A stretch of 64,000 nucleotides of DNA from CAYRAV01 sp964422365 (GCA_964422365.1 CAYRAV010000001.1:1-64000), one strand, 5' to 3'; shown: positions 45,290 to 54,397, counted from the stretch's first letter. Translations and numbers: made by a program. The notes: generated from the sequence alone by a model not told the origin.

Positions 45290-45990
45290 ATTTCTTCCTC
45301 CTCAATAAATGATATCTCTTCTTCCCTATTTAATACATCTATCAGTGATTCTTCCTCATCTATAATATCTTTTTTTCTTAATTTCATCAATACTGCTACA
45401 TGCTCCTTATCATTCCTTGACTGGGTAAATTCCATATTTTCTACTGTATATCCCTTATTTTGTACAATACGAAGTAATTTTTTCACTTCTTCAAGCTGTT
45501 CTAATTCTGCATATAACAGCTTTCTTGTTTTTTTTCCATACATAACCTTGTCAACCGGAAGCATAAGTACCATTGTAAACAAAACTGTAGCGGTTGCTAA
45601 CACTGCTACCTCGTAAAACCCTATGCCAATAGCAATTCCAATACATGCAGCAGCCCACAATGCGGCAGCTGTCGTTAATCCCTTAATCCTTGACGTTTTG
45701 GTTGTAATAATCGTTCCAGCACCAAGAAATCCTATTCCGCTAATTACCTGTGCTCCTATCCTTGCAGGATCAGAAGTATCAGTTAAAAATGTAAATATAT
45801 ACTGTCCTGTCAGCATTGTCACTGCTGCTCCCGTACAAACTAAAATATGAGTACGGAATCCTGCTGCCCTGTGTTTTCTTTCTCTTTCAAAGCCAATAAC
45901 ACCGCCACAAACAATACACAAAAGAAAACGCAGCCCTATGGATAATATATTTAATTCTCTCAAATATGATGGAACAATCAAATCCCCCAT
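45280..45990 (-). CDS. MgtC/SapB family membrane protein
   Basis: A 236-residue MgtC/SapB-type protein with about four or five N-terminal membrane segments. The family motif is VCGGVIGFERERKHRAAGFR, then THILVCTGAAV, followed by GIGFLGAGTI. A C-terminal ACT-like cytoplasmic domain (residues about 150-236) is present. Members affect Mg homeostasis and acid growth. I found no M-box-like leader upstream. Confidence 0.93.
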   Translation of the reverse strand: MGDLIVPSYLRELNILSIGLRFLLCIVCGGVIGFERERKHRAAGFRTHILVCTGAAVTMLTGQYIFTFLTDTSDPARIGAQVISGIGFLGAGTIITTKTSRIKGLTTAAALWAAACIGIAIGIGFYEVAVLATATVLFTMVLMLPVDKVMYGKKTRKLLYAELEQLEEVKKLLRIVQNKGYTVENMEFTQSRNDKEHVAVLMKLRKKDIIDEEESLIDVLNREEEISFIEEEEIWD

Positions 45991-46256
45991 TTGTTTTTCC
46001 TCCTAACCAGTGTATCATCACATCGATGTCTGATAAAACTCTGTAGAATATTTTATGAGAATACTGCCATACAAATGCAGGCACAATGGCAGCTGCGTTT
46101 GTGAAGCAAGTGTTATCAGTAAAACAGGAACAACGTTTTGCCTGAATATCAATGTGCCAGTATATTGGGAATATACTCAAATTTCAATAAATCACTATCT
46201 TATTTATATTATAACAGAGCATATGAATGGACACAAGAATTTTAACTCCTTACATT

Positions 46257-46446
46257 TGTAACAGTTCAACCATGCCAATTCGTCATTTGCCAGAATATAT
46301 AACATTTTCACTAAAAATAGATCTATTGACTGATAACTGATTCATTGATGGCATCTGCCCTATAGAAATGATGGTATAAAGTGCCCTTAACCTGCAGCAG
46401 TCACATGCACTTTGCACAATCATTTCTGCATGGCTGAACTGTTACT
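46257..46446. repeat. MITE-like inverted repeat, family A (190 bp)
   Basis: TGTAACAGTTCAACCATGC at the left and GCATGGCTGAACTGTTAC at the right are inverted repeats with one mismatch, the best-preserved ends of this family. The interior contains CTTTGCACAATCATTTC, also seen in the copy at 26019. No clear target duplication is visible. Confidence 0.8.
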
Positions 46447-46581
46447 TGTATTTTATTTTCAATAACTTAGTATGGGAATTTTGAGTTCTATGCATTAATG
46501 GTATGCAATTAATAGAGAAACCTAAAAATTTTCCTCATAAATTGGACAAAAACAAAATACAGAACCCCAAATACTTAAGAA

Positions 46582-46610
46582 TTGAAAAGATTTTTTCTAC
46601 GTGTTATAAT
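46582..46610 (+). promoter_or_regulatory. Sigma-A promoter of tyrA
   Basis: TTGAAA (46582-46587), a 17-bp spacer and TATAAT (46605-46610). It gives a leader of about 190 nt that contains a family C repeat. Confidence 0.75.
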
Positions 46611-46698
46611 GTTGTTGTCTTTTGCCTTAATTCTAAAGCAAAACGACAATCTATTCATTTTTACAAAACCTCCATGCATCCTTAGTACACCACCATAA

Positions 46699-46767
46699 AT
46701 CAAAGTTATAAGATGCATGTCGGAATACCTGAATTCTGTTTTTTACAAAAGCAAAAAGGGTACTTTC
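46699..46767 (+). repeat. Family C repeat, copy 2, in the tyrA leader
   Basis: TCAAAGTTATAAGATGCATG to GGTACTTTCA matches the copy at 26125, with the same hairpin core. Preceding ACACCACCATAAAT is shared with the copy at 55245, and CCTCCATGCATCCTTA with the copy at 26125. Confidence 0.75.
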
Positions 46768-46805
46768 ATAGAAATGACAGAAAAAGAAAGGACGTGTTCT
46801 CACGC

Positions 46806-47909
46806 ATGAAAAATATCACTGTCGGTTTTGTGGGATTTGGCCTGATTGGCGGTTCCATTGCAAAGGGACTGAAAAAGATTTCTCCAAACAGCACAATCTT
46901 AGGTTATCAATACAATCCCGATAAACCAAACGAAAATTTAATCGCTGCCCAAAAAGATGGTGTCATTGATAGAATTGAAACAAAATTAGAAACTTATGGT
47001 GTGTGCGACATCATTTTTTTATGTGCACCTGTTCTCACAAACATCACTTACTTAAAGGAATTAAAACCGTTTATTAAATCCTCCTGCATTTTAACAGATG
47101 TAGGAAGTGTAAAGGGAAATATTCATGCTGCAATTGATGGTCTTGGATTGGAAGAATGTTTTATAGGAGGCCACCCAATGACTGGTTCTGAAAAAACAGG
47201 ATATAAAAATTCTTCTGCTTCACTTATGGAAAATGCATACTATATTTTAACACCAACTGTGAAAACACCACCTGAAAAAATTCAGTTTCTAAAATCCCTG
47301 GCAGCAGAAATCGGTTCTATTCCTGTCATTTTGAATCCAAAGAACCATGATGACATTACCGCTGCCATCAGCCATGTACCTCATATTATTGCAGCAGAAC
47401 TTGTAAACCTTGTTCATGAAAGCGATGATACAGCTGAAAATATGAAAACACTGGCAGCAGGCGGTTTTCGTGATATTACAAGAATTGCTTCTTCCTCTCC
47501 CATTATGTGGCAGAATATTTGTCTGACTAATACAGAAAGCATTGTCAAATTCTTAACTCTATATAAAAAACGTTTGGAAAATTTTATTACACTTCTAAAT
47601 CAGAATGATGGGAAAGCAATTATTGACATGTTTTCATCTTCAAAAGAATACCGCGATTCCATGCCCGTAAAATCTACTGGTGCTATTGAAAAAGTTTATG
47701 AAACTTATATTGATATTTCTAATGAGACTGGTGCCATTGCAACAATAGCCACTGCTCTGGCAGAACATAAAATTAGTATTAAAAATATTGGCATTATAAA
47801 TAACCGCGAGTTTCAGGAAGGGGTACTGCGGATCGAATTTTATGATGAAGAAAGCATGAAGCGTGCAAACCAGCTTCTGATTACATTACACTATATTATT
47901 CATAAATAA
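46806..47909 (+). CDS. tyrA: Prephenate dehydrogenase with C-terminal ACT domain
   Basis: TyrA converts prephenate to 4-hydroxyphenylpyruvate for tyrosine. The NAD motif GFVGFGLIGGSIAKGL opens the protein. DVGSVKG, GGHPMTGSEKTGYKNS and the histidine in AISHVPHIIA follow. A C-terminal ACT domain (from about residue 295, VYETYIDISNETGAIATIA) suggests feedback by tyrosine. The frame runs upstream to 46713, but those residues are encoded by a family C repeat. The ATG at 46806 is followed by the expected opening MKNITVGFVG (367 residues). The SD (AAAGGA) is about 12 nt away. Confidence 0.94.
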   Translation: MKNITVGFVGFGLIGGSIAKGLKKISPNSTILGYQYNPDKPNENLIAAQKDGVIDRIETKLETYGVCDIIFLCAPVLTNITYLKELKPFIKSSCILTDVGSVKGNIHAAIDGLGLEECFIGGHPMTGSEKTGYKNSSASLMENAYYILTPTVKTPPEKIQFLKSLAAEIGSIPVILNPKNHDDITAAISHVPHIIAAELVNLVHESDDTAENMKTLAAGGFRDITRIASSSPIMWQNICLTNTESIVKFLTLYKKRLENFITLLNQNDGKAIIDMFSSSKEYRDSMPVKSTGAIEKVYETYIDISNETGAIATIATALAEHKISIKNIGIINNREFQEGVLRIEFYDEESMKRANQLLITLHYIIHK

Positions 47910-48132
47910 CTGAAACTTCTACTTAAGATGTATAGGAAAATAACTGACACATCTTGGCTTGTCTATTTCTCCGACTGCACAGGTCAAAAAGCCTCACCAA
48001 GTGCTCAATGTGAAGTACCAGCAGTGTCAGAAGTACCTTGCTTATAGTATGTCAATCTGCATAAATAAAGTTAAGGTTACCTAAAATTTCGCAATTACCT
48101 AATTAAATTCTATAACAAAAAGGAGAACTACT

Positions 48133-49410
48133 ATGAAATTTACAAAAACAAATCACTTAAATGGTGAAGTTACCATTCCAGGGGACAAATCCATCTCGCA
48201 CAGAGCCATTATGCTTGGTGCTCTTGCAGATGGTACTACTAGGGTAAGTAATTTTCTACAGGGTGCTGACTGCCTGTCTACGATTGATTGTTTCCGCAAA
48301 ATGGGTGTTTCTATTGAAAATAATATTGATACTATTCTGATTAAAGGAAATGGTCTGCATGGCTTAAAAGAACCTGATTCTGTGTTAGATGCAGGGAACA
48401 GCGGTACCACCACCCGTTTGATATCAGGCATTTTAGCAGCACAGAATTTTACTGTCACTATAAATGGCGATGCCTCTATTCAAAAACGCCCCATGAAACG
48501 TATTATGTCACCGCTTTCCATGATGGGTGCTGATATTGTCAGTTTAAACAAAAATGACTGTGCACCTTTAAAAATTACAGGAAAGCCATTAAAAGGAATT
48601 CATTACAACTCTCCTGTTGCTTCCGCACAAGTAAAATCTTCTATTTTGCTTGCAGGACTTTATGCAGATGGCGAAACATCTGTAACTGAACCTTATGTTT
48701 CTAGAAATCATACAGAGCTTATGTTTGATTCTTTTGGTGTTTCTGTGAAAACTTTAGGTACAACTGTCACTGTTTCCCCTGCTGAAAAATTGTACCCAAA
48801 GGACATTATTGTTCCAGGTGATATCTCTTCTGCCGCTTTCTTTATCGTTGCAGGACTGATTGTGCCTAACTCCGAAATTGTGATTAAGAATGTTGGTATC
48901 AATCCAACAAGAGATGGCATCCTTCGTGTCTGCAAGGATATGGGTGCTTCTATCTCCTATGAAAATATAAAAGACGGAAACGGCGAACCTACCGCTGATT
49001 TGATAGTCCGCACAAGCGAATTGCATGGAACTACTGTTGGCGGCGAAATCATTCCTACTTTAATTGATGAAATTCCTGCGATTGCCATTTTAGCCTGCTT
49101 TGCAAAGGGAACAACAGTGATTAAAGATGCACAGGAATTAAAAGTAAAAGAATCCAACCGCATTGATGTTATGGTAAAAAATCTTTCTAAAATGGGAGCT
49201 TCCATCACTGCAACGGAAGATGGCATGATAATTGAAGGCGGAAAATCTTTACATGGCGCCATTATTGACAGTAAATCAGACCACCGCATTGCCATGTCAT
49301 TTGCCATTGCAGGACTGATGGCTGATGGTGAAACAGAGATTACAGATGCAGAATGTGTAGAGATTTCTTATCCTACATTTTATAAAGATTTAGAAATACT
49401 TAGCAAATAA
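48133..49410 (+). CDS. aroA: 3-phosphoshikimate 1-carboxyvinyltransferase (EPSP synthase)
   Basis: EPSP synthase adds enolpyruvate from PEP to shikimate 3-phosphate. The N-terminal motif PGDKSISHRAIMLGALADG, the loop DAGNSGTTTRLISG, the KESNRIDVM segment and DHRIAMSFAIAG are intact. The 425-residue length is normal. The SD (AAAGGAG) is strong. It lies 220 nt after tyrA. That gap has an inverted pair (CTGACAC near 47944, GTGTCAG near 48025). The motif LDAGNSGTTTRL belongs to the Gram-positive type. Confidence 0.95.
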   Translation: MKFTKTNHLNGEVTIPGDKSISHRAIMLGALADGTTRVSNFLQGADCLSTIDCFRKMGVSIENNIDTILIKGNGLHGLKEPDSVLDAGNSGTTTRLISGILAAQNFTVTINGDASIQKRPMKRIMSPLSMMGADIVSLNKNDCAPLKITGKPLKGIHYNSPVASAQVKSSILLAGLYADGETSVTEPYVSRNHTELMFDSFGVSVKTLGTTVTVSPAEKLYPKDIIVPGDISSAAFFIVAGLIVPNSEIVIKNVGINPTRDGILRVCKDMGASISYENIKDGNGEPTADLIVRTSELHGTTVGGEIIPTLIDEIPAIAILACFAKGTTVIKDAQELKVKESNRIDVMVKNLSKMGASITATEDGMIIEGGKSLHGAIIDSKSDHRIAMSFAIAGLMADGETEITDAECVEISYPTFYKDLEILSK

Positions 49411-49448
49411 GATAATAACCCATTATTTTAAATCCTTGTGAACAAATA

Positions 49449-49498
49449 CCCCTTTTTGATAACAATTATGATACCTTCTTATCAAAAAGGGGTTGTTT
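49449..49498 (+). terminator. aroA terminator, probably bidirectional
   Basis: CCCCTTTTTGAT (49449-49460) pairs with ATCAAAAAGGGG (49481-49492) and is followed by TTGTTTTT. The minus-strand gene ending at 49499 abuts it, so it may serve both. Confidence 0.85.
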
Positions 49499-49894
49499 TT
49501 AATTAATGATATGTTTATTCATTTTTGTTGCAATAGTGCTTAATACTGTAATATATCCGCATATACTACAGAATACCATATCCACTATATCATCATTCTT
49601 ATTCATAAAAAGCTTGATAAAATAAGCAATAGGTATATAGATCTCACAAGGTATCAGGATAATATAACATAATAAACCTATAAGAGTCATTTTCTTTTCA
49701 TCCTTGTAATCAACTTTTCCTACTTCCTTTGTATTATTGCTAATAAGAAAATATGCTAAAGAATCATTTTTTATATAAATATATTTTCTTTCTTTTATAA
49801 AATCTGAATAATAGCTTGAACACTCTCTACTTGATTCATGACAACAAAACAGAATCATAAGCACACCAATATAAACAATAATGTTTTCAACCAT
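49499..49894 (-). CDS. Uncharacterised small membrane protein
   Basis: The protein has about 131 residues, an N-terminal membrane segment (IIVYIGVLMILFCC) and two more segments toward the C-terminus. The middle is polar and tyrosine-rich (FIKERKYIYIKNDSLAYFL). I start at the second ATG (49894) because AGAGGA lies 6 nt upstream of it and abuts the first. AT content is higher than in neighbours. I do not recognise the family. It lies at the edge of the accessory region. Confidence 0.6.
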   Translation of the reverse strand: MVENIIVYIGVLMILFCCHESSRECSSYYSDFIKERKYIYIKNDSLAYFLISNNTKEVGKVDYKDEKKMTLIGLLCYIILIPCEIYIPIAYFIKLFMNKNDDIVDMVFCSICGYITVLSTIATKMNKHIIN

Positions 49895-50054
49895 AATCAT
49901 TCCTCTTACGTCTTATTCTGCCTATTAGATAATCAACTCTTTCTCTTATCTGTATGATATATATCATATAGTCCACTTTCATAACTGTCAACAATAATAC
50001 CTTTAAAACTTTTCAATCCAGTTATCATGTCTCGTTCTGCTTAAACCTTTCCAA

Positions 50055-50104
50055 TAAAAGAAGCAGGCTGTCCACACAATTCTGTGTAAATAACCTGCGC
50101 TTCT
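50055..50104 (-). terminator. Terminator of the ABC cassette
   Basis: On the minus strand AGAAGC with GCAGG pairs with CCTGCTTCT, with an inner ACACAG/TTGTGTGG stem, and runs into TTTTATT. It follows the ATPase gene. Confidence 0.7.
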
Positions 50105-50135
50105 AAACAGTTCATTCCTAAAAAAGATGTATTTT

Positions 50136-50780
50136 TTATCTTACCTTCCTCACACCTCCCCCATCCATCTCATAGACCGCATCACATAATATATCAATAT
50201 CTTCTTTATTATGGCTTGCAATTAATATTGTTGTTCCCTGCTCCCGCAGACCAGCTAATAGATTCCTAATATCCTGTACCCCGCTATTATCTAATCCATT
50301 CATTGGCTCATCTAATATAAGGAATGTTGGTTTTTCCATAATTGCCTGTGCAAGACCAAGACGCTGACGCATACCAAGTGAATACTTTCCTACATGGTTA
50401 CGGTTATCAGGATTAAGCCCTACTAATCTCATGGTTTCACGAAGCTCTTTCTTAGAAATCTGTCCCTTAATCATTGCAAGAAACTGTAGATTTTTTAAAC
50501 CATTATAATTTTGCAAAAATCCCGGTTCCTCAATCAATATACCAATGTCCTCCGGCACTTCCATATCCTTCCCCACCTGTTTTCCATTGATGCAAATCTT
50601 ACCTGAACTTAAATTCAACAATCCGCAAATGCTTCGGAATAAAACACTTTTCCCGGAACCGTTTCTTCCAATCAATCCACAAATGGTTCCTTTCTCAATC
50701 TCCATACAAACATCAGACAGCACTGTTTGGTCTTTAAATTTCTTTTCTGCATGTTCGATGGCTACATATACCTCTCCCAT
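50136..50780 (-). CDS. ABC transporter ATP-binding protein
   Basis: A stand-alone ABC ATPase of about 214 residues. Walker A is GLIGRNGSGKSVLFRSICG, the signature is KYSLGMRQRLGLAQAI, and Walker B is FLILDEPMNGLD, with a switch histidine in LIASHNKED. It belongs to the class paired with ABC-2 permeases, as in bacteriocin immunity and drug exporters. I prefer the ATG at 50780 to the TTG at 50790-50792, which touches the SD. It is the last gene of a five-gene minus-strand cassette. Confidence 0.9.
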   Translation of the reverse strand: MGEVYVAIEHAEKKFKDQTVLSDVCMEIEKGTICGLIGRNGSGKSVLFRSICGLLNLSSGKICINGKQVGKDMEVPEDIGILIEEPGFLQNYNGLKNLQFLAMIKGQISKKELRETMRLVGLNPDNRNHVGKYSLGMRQRLGLAQAIMEKPTFLILDEPMNGLDNSGVQDIRNLLAGLREQGTTILIASHNKEDIDILCDAVYEMDGGGVRKVR

Positions 50781-50843
50781 ATTCCCTATCAAACCTTTCT
50801 ATTTCTATATTTCCATATTTCCTATCTGGCACATACACATTTC

Positions 50844-51704
50844 CTATACATCCTGCTGTACTGGAATATCCATTTTCTTCACACGCATGATTCCCAAAAC
50901 GGCAAGAGCCAGATTAACAATAATTAAAATGGCTATCGCCTGCGGTATCGTCGGACTAGTTCTATTTACCTGCCATCCGGTTACTTCCAAATCAAGCCAC
51001 ACTCCTGGGGTAACATACCATAATAAACCATTGGACAGTTGTAAAGAAATAATCGATATAGGTATATAGGCAGCAAAACAAATTCCGACAGATTTTGAAA
51101 TCCAGACACTGCCTGTAAATAGTAAAAGTCCGATTAGGGTTCCTATGAGGGTTCCAATCAAAATAACCAGTCCTACCGCTTCCCATGGCTTATATTCCAA
51201 TATTACATGGTAAGAGATAGGATATTCCAATATCTCTAAAAAATTGACATCTGTTGTTTGTGCCAATGTATTATATACCTTTCCCCAATCATTATCCCAT
51301 GTAATATAAGGAACAAGCAGTAAAATGCTTAGCACAAACAATACAATAAAATAAGTAAAACTGGCAAAAAAAATGTAAATCACCTGTGCCAGTGCCCACT
51401 TCGTCCTTCCAGCCCTAACCATCCGGTATAGCTGTGCACGCTCCATAAAAGGAGCATTTCCAAATAAAATAATTACACCAAATAAAATCAGCATAATAAA
51501 ATATGAATTCACCAATAACAACGGCAATATAAATATTGCAGCAGGAACTTTGACCATATCTGAAAATTCCCTAATTGCAGACAGATAGATATCTTCTGCA
51601 AAAATCATCAACAACAGCAATATGTACATACGGGGTGTAGAATACCATTTTCTAAAATGATAGGATACCATTGCCAATATTCCCTTACCCTTTCTTTTCT
51701 TCAA
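50844..51704 (-). CDS. ABC-2 type permease (first of two)
   Basis: A 286-residue protein with about six membrane segments, for example MYILLLLMIFAEDIYLS, LVILIGTLIGTLIGLLL and IAILIIVNLALAVLGIM. A TTG start is supported by GGGAGGG 7 nt upstream and overlaps the TGA stop of the upstream permease (TTGA). Substrate unknown. It resembles DUF2705-like permeases in layout only. Confidence 0.8.
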   Translation of the reverse strand: MKKRKGKGILAMVSYHFRKWYSTPRMYILLLLMIFAEDIYLSAIREFSDMVKVPAAIFILPLLLVNSYFIMLILFGVIILFGNAPFMERAQLYRMVRAGRTKWALAQVIYIFFASFTYFIVLFVLSILLLVPYITWDNDWGKVYNTLAQTTDVNFLEILEYPISYHVILEYKPWEAVGLVILIGTLIGTLIGLLLFTGSVWISKSVGICFAAYIPISIISLQLSNGLLWYVTPGVWLDLEVTGWQVNRTSPTIPQAIAILIIVNLALAVLGIMRVKKMDIPVQQDV

Positions 51705-52486
51705 CTGTAATCCCTCCCTATCTTATACAGGCATAACATAAACAATATGACCAGTGCTGTCACTGTATATCCTGCTGCATACAAAACCGACTTTGTGGTG
51801 CTTCCCATAATATTATTGAACATGTCATAAACACACATCGGATTGTATCGTCTGGATAAACCAAGGTATTTCTCCATAAAATTAATTCCAAAATAATATA
51901 CCACCATGGGAGTACAGATTACTGCTATCTTGTTTTTCAGATAAAGGGATATATATGCAGCAAGTACAGATAAAAGTCCTCCGAGCAGTGCCCATGCAAA
52001 AATACATATTCCAAAATATGCCGCATACTGTCCGGAATGGAGCAATGATGCCAATTCCTCTCCTCCAAGAGGATATTGGTAACAACTGCTTGTGGTATCT
52101 ACCAGTGGATAGTGCAGACTTTCTAAAAAAAGAAACAATATATTCCCTCCAAAAAAGGTAAAAAATGCACTAATAAAAATTGCAGTCAGTTTGGATAACA
52201 CATATTTCCATTTCTTCACCCTGACCAACACCTGGTAAATATATCTGTGCTCTATGTCTTCACAAAATCCGGTGACATATGGTACTGCACAGATTACATA
52301 TGCCAGTACACTAAAGGAAGATATGCTCACATCCGAATGAATACTGCATACATCTTCCCAGCTTTTTTCTTGCAACTCAGCAATACCATAAAACAATGCC
52401 ATTGCTGCAATTGAAAATAGAACTTTTTTTGTACACAATGCACGTATCATGTCTGCTTTCCACAATGCTCCCTTTTTTCTTCCCAT
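51701..52486 (-). CDS. ABC-2 type permease (second of two)
   Basis: About 261 residues with roughly six membrane segments (LFSIAAMALFYGIAEL, AIFISAFFTFFGGNILFLF, FGICIFAWALLGGLLSVLAA, AGYTVTALVILFMLCLY). The ATG at 52486 begins MGRKKGALWKADMIRALCTK and lies 1 nt after the lipoprotein stop, with AAAGGA about 11 nt upstream. An alternative start at 52516 would overlap the lipoprotein gene. It probably forms a heterodimer with its neighbour. Confidence 0.8.
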   Translation of the reverse strand: MGRKKGALWKADMIRALCTKKVLFSIAAMALFYGIAELQEKSWEDVCSIHSDVSISSFSVLAYVICAVPYVTGFCEDIEHRYIYQVLVRVKKWKYVLSKLTAIFISAFFTFFGGNILFLFLESLHYPLVDTTSSCYQYPLGGEELASLLHSGQYAAYFGICIFAWALLGGLLSVLAAYISLYLKNKIAVICTPMVVYYFGINFMEKYLGLSRRYNPMCVYDMFNNIMGSTTKSVLYAAGYTVTALVILFMLCLYKIGRDYS

Positions 52487-52487
52487 T

Positions 52488-53633
52488 TTAAAATACTTCC
52501 TTTCCATTTCTGTCAATTATCACACGATCCCTGTATTCATAACCCGTTTCTTTATCTGTGGTAACTACCGTAAAAATCCAAACTGGTTCCACCGGATACT
52601 TTCCTTTTGCATCAAATATTGGCATATAGCACAATTCCATATGCTCTACCAGATAATCCTCTGTCAAAATCAGTGCATCATATTTTTCTTTCAATGCTGC
52701 CAAAGCCTCCTGAGGTGTGAGCATCTTATCTGTATTGCCGGTATCTGAAATATCATACAGATTGATTATTGATACCTCAACAAATCCATTCTTTCCATAT
52801 ATCACAGTAAAGTCAGAACTTTCCATGCCCTTTCCATCTTCACAATCTCCATATCCTTCTATGTCCACAGGAATCCCATCAAATTCCGGCTTAAATTCAA
52901 AATAATAACAGTCATCCTCTTCTGTCCACTTTTCTTTTTTATTCTCTTCAGATTCGTCTCCGTATTTATTATAGGCAATTTCCTGTTCTTCCATTGTTTT
53001 GTGTGGAAGTGCATAGCAGATATAATCATTTCCAATGACAATCCCCAGTTTTCCTAATTTATTACGTATTTTCTTAACCACCTCTTTCCGGTCTGCAAAG
53101 GGCAGGTCTTCTGACATATTGTAACATTCTCCATTGTAACTGGATAGCTTCTCATCCTTTCGAAATGACTGCTTAATATAGGTCAATAGTTCCGTATAAT
53201 AAGACAGATATCCTTCTTCTGGATTGATATCCAAATAAGAATGATCTGCCCCTGTATAAAATACATTTCTGATTCCCTTCTGATTTTTTTCATCATCCAC
53301 GCTTACAATTTCTGTATTTCCCATAAAAATCTTCTCTGCTTCTTCACAGTCTATGGTATACAGCGTTCCAATGCCAAGTTTAGCATTAGAGAAGTCAAAC
53401 CCTTCCGCAATGTCTACATCCGCATCTATATTGACATGATCTGTAAGCGTTTCTGTAATTGTTTCCGGATATTCCTCCGGCTTCAAACTCCTTTCCAATT
53501 CCTTCTGTTCATCTGATGCAGTAGTCAAATTCTGTGCTGTATGATCCTGGTTTTGACATCCCTGTGCCAGCAAAAATATACACAATAATAAAATTATTGT
53601 TCCTTTCTTTTTATAATTAAATTGTTTGCTCAT
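52488..53633 (-). CDS. Uncharacterised lipoprotein
   Basis: The protein has a basic N-terminus, a hydrophobic segment and a lipobox LLAQG-C (ILLLCIFLLAQGCQNQ), so it should be lipid-anchored outside the membrane. The mature part (about 360 residues) is acidic, with TPQEALAALKEKYDALI and a C-terminal GYEYRDRVIIDRNGKEVF. The longer frame to 53717 is rejected because AAAGGA lies about 9 nt before ATG 53633. I do not recognise the family. It is the second gene of the cassette. Confidence 0.82.
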   Translation of the reverse strand: MSKQFNYKKKGTIILLLCIFLLAQGCQNQDHTAQNLTTASDEQKELERSLKPEEYPETITETLTDHVNIDADVDIAEGFDFSNAKLGIGTLYTIDCEEAEKIFMGNTEIVSVDDEKNQKGIRNVFYTGADHSYLDINPEEGYLSYYTELLTYIKQSFRKDEKLSSYNGECYNMSEDLPFADRKEVVKKIRNKLGKLGIVIGNDYICYALPHKTMEEQEIAYNKYGDESEENKKEKWTEEDDCYYFEFKPEFDGIPVDIEGYGDCEDGKGMESSDFTVIYGKNGFVEVSIINLYDISDTGNTDKMLTPQEALAALKEKYDALILTEDYLVEHMELCYMPIFDAKGKYPVEPVWIFTVVTTDKETGYEYRDRVIIDRNGKEVF

Positions 53634-53697
53634 TATACAATTCCTTTCCCTGATTTTATAAATGTTCGCACTATGAGGATATGATGTAATAGATGCA

Positions 53698-53736
53698 AAC
53701 AGCCCATCAATCATCATTTTTGATTAATGGGCTGTT
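53698..53736 (-). terminator. Hairpin after the secreted-protein gene
   Basis: AACAGCCCAT and ATGGGCTGTT form a perfect 10-bp stem with an inner TAATCA/TGATTG pairing. The T-run is short. It lies between the secreted-protein and lipoprotein genes and may make the former more abundant. Confidence 0.6.
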
Positions 53737-53757
53737 CCATAAGTATACCATTCTGCA

Positions 53758-54159
53758 TTATGGTGTCCAACGTCCACTCATTGTAACCCCGCCGCTTGTT
53801 TTATTTGCAGGGCATTTGCCTTTTAATGTATACCGTTTATTTGCCTTTGCGGAATTTGAACTGCTATAGGCTGCTATATAGCGCTTCAAATCATTTGCTT
53901 TGAGGGATGTATATGTTGTATCCTTATCTTGGCTGCAAACAGTTAATTTCACATAATCCCCTTCGCCTAATGCATAAAAAGTTGGTGTACAATACCAATT
54001 TTGCTCACTGTCAGACTTTTTTACTGAATCACTATATTCGAGTTCTCCTACTGGAATACTAAAATTAAACTCTCCAGTATCAGCAAATACTTTTATACCT
54101 GTGCACATTGTTCCAATTAAAGCAATCGCACCAACTTTGATTATTTTTTTAGATATCAT
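53758..54159 (-). CDS. Small secreted protein of the ABC cassette
   Basis: The 133-residue protein has a signal peptide (KKIIKVGAIALIGTMCTGI) and an Ala-X-Ala-like site at KVFADTG. The mature part has about 107 residues, is rich in Ser, Lys and Tyr, contains two cysteines (WYCTPTF and TVCSQD) plus one near the end, and closes with VTMSGRWTP. This resembles the layout of DUF2712-type secreted proteins found next to ABC-2 transporters. That link is from memory and unverified. It heads the cassette. Confidence 0.75.
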   Translation of the reverse strand: MISKKIIKVGAIALIGTMCTGIKVFADTGEFNFSIPVGELEYSDSVKKSDSEQNWYCTPTFYALGEGDYVKLTVCSQDKDTTYTSLKANDLKRYIAAYSSSNSAKANKRYTLKGKCPANKTSGGVTMSGRWTP

Positions 54160-54320
54160 TTTTCCACCTTCTTACTATAAATAACTATTGTAATTATTTT
54201 TTATTTACATTTAAATTATTATATCACATATCTTGCTTTAAATCAACTTTTTGTATTATATTTTTAACAAAAACGTATTAATTATATCATTCTCTCTTTC
54301 TGCTTAAATCCTTCTTCGTG

Positions 54321-54365
54321 AAAAAAGCAGGTTATTCATACTATTCTATAATGAATAACCTGCTT
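54321..54365 (-). terminator. Terminator of the ferritin-like gene
   Basis: AAGCAGGTTATTCAT pairs perfectly with ATGAATAACCTGCTT over 15 bp and is followed by TTTT on the minus strand. Confidence 0.85.
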
Positions 54366-54397
54366 ATCTTTCACTTCTGAAATTTAACTATATGATA

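Larger units (their letters stand above)
45991..46805. other. Long divergent intergenic region mgtC-tyrA
   Basis: Over 800 bp with no convincing gene. It holds a family A element (46257-46446), the tyrA promoter (46582-46610) and a family C repeat in the tyrA leader (46699-46767). A 60-codon ORF at 46503-46685 lacks an SD and spans the promoter, so it is not called. Confidence 0.6.

Noticed and set aside
45991..46256. Mg-sensing (M-box) riboswitch before mgtC
   Set aside because: Searched by eye for the conserved M-box blocks and terminator pairing; none found.
46503..46685. 60-codon plus-strand ORF upstream of tyrA
   Set aside because: No SD, spans the tyrA promoter and runs into a repeat; composition is that of AT-rich intergenic DNA.
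46713..46805. N-terminal extension of TyrA
   Set aside because: The 31 extra residues are encoded by a dispersed repeat and precede the normal family start.
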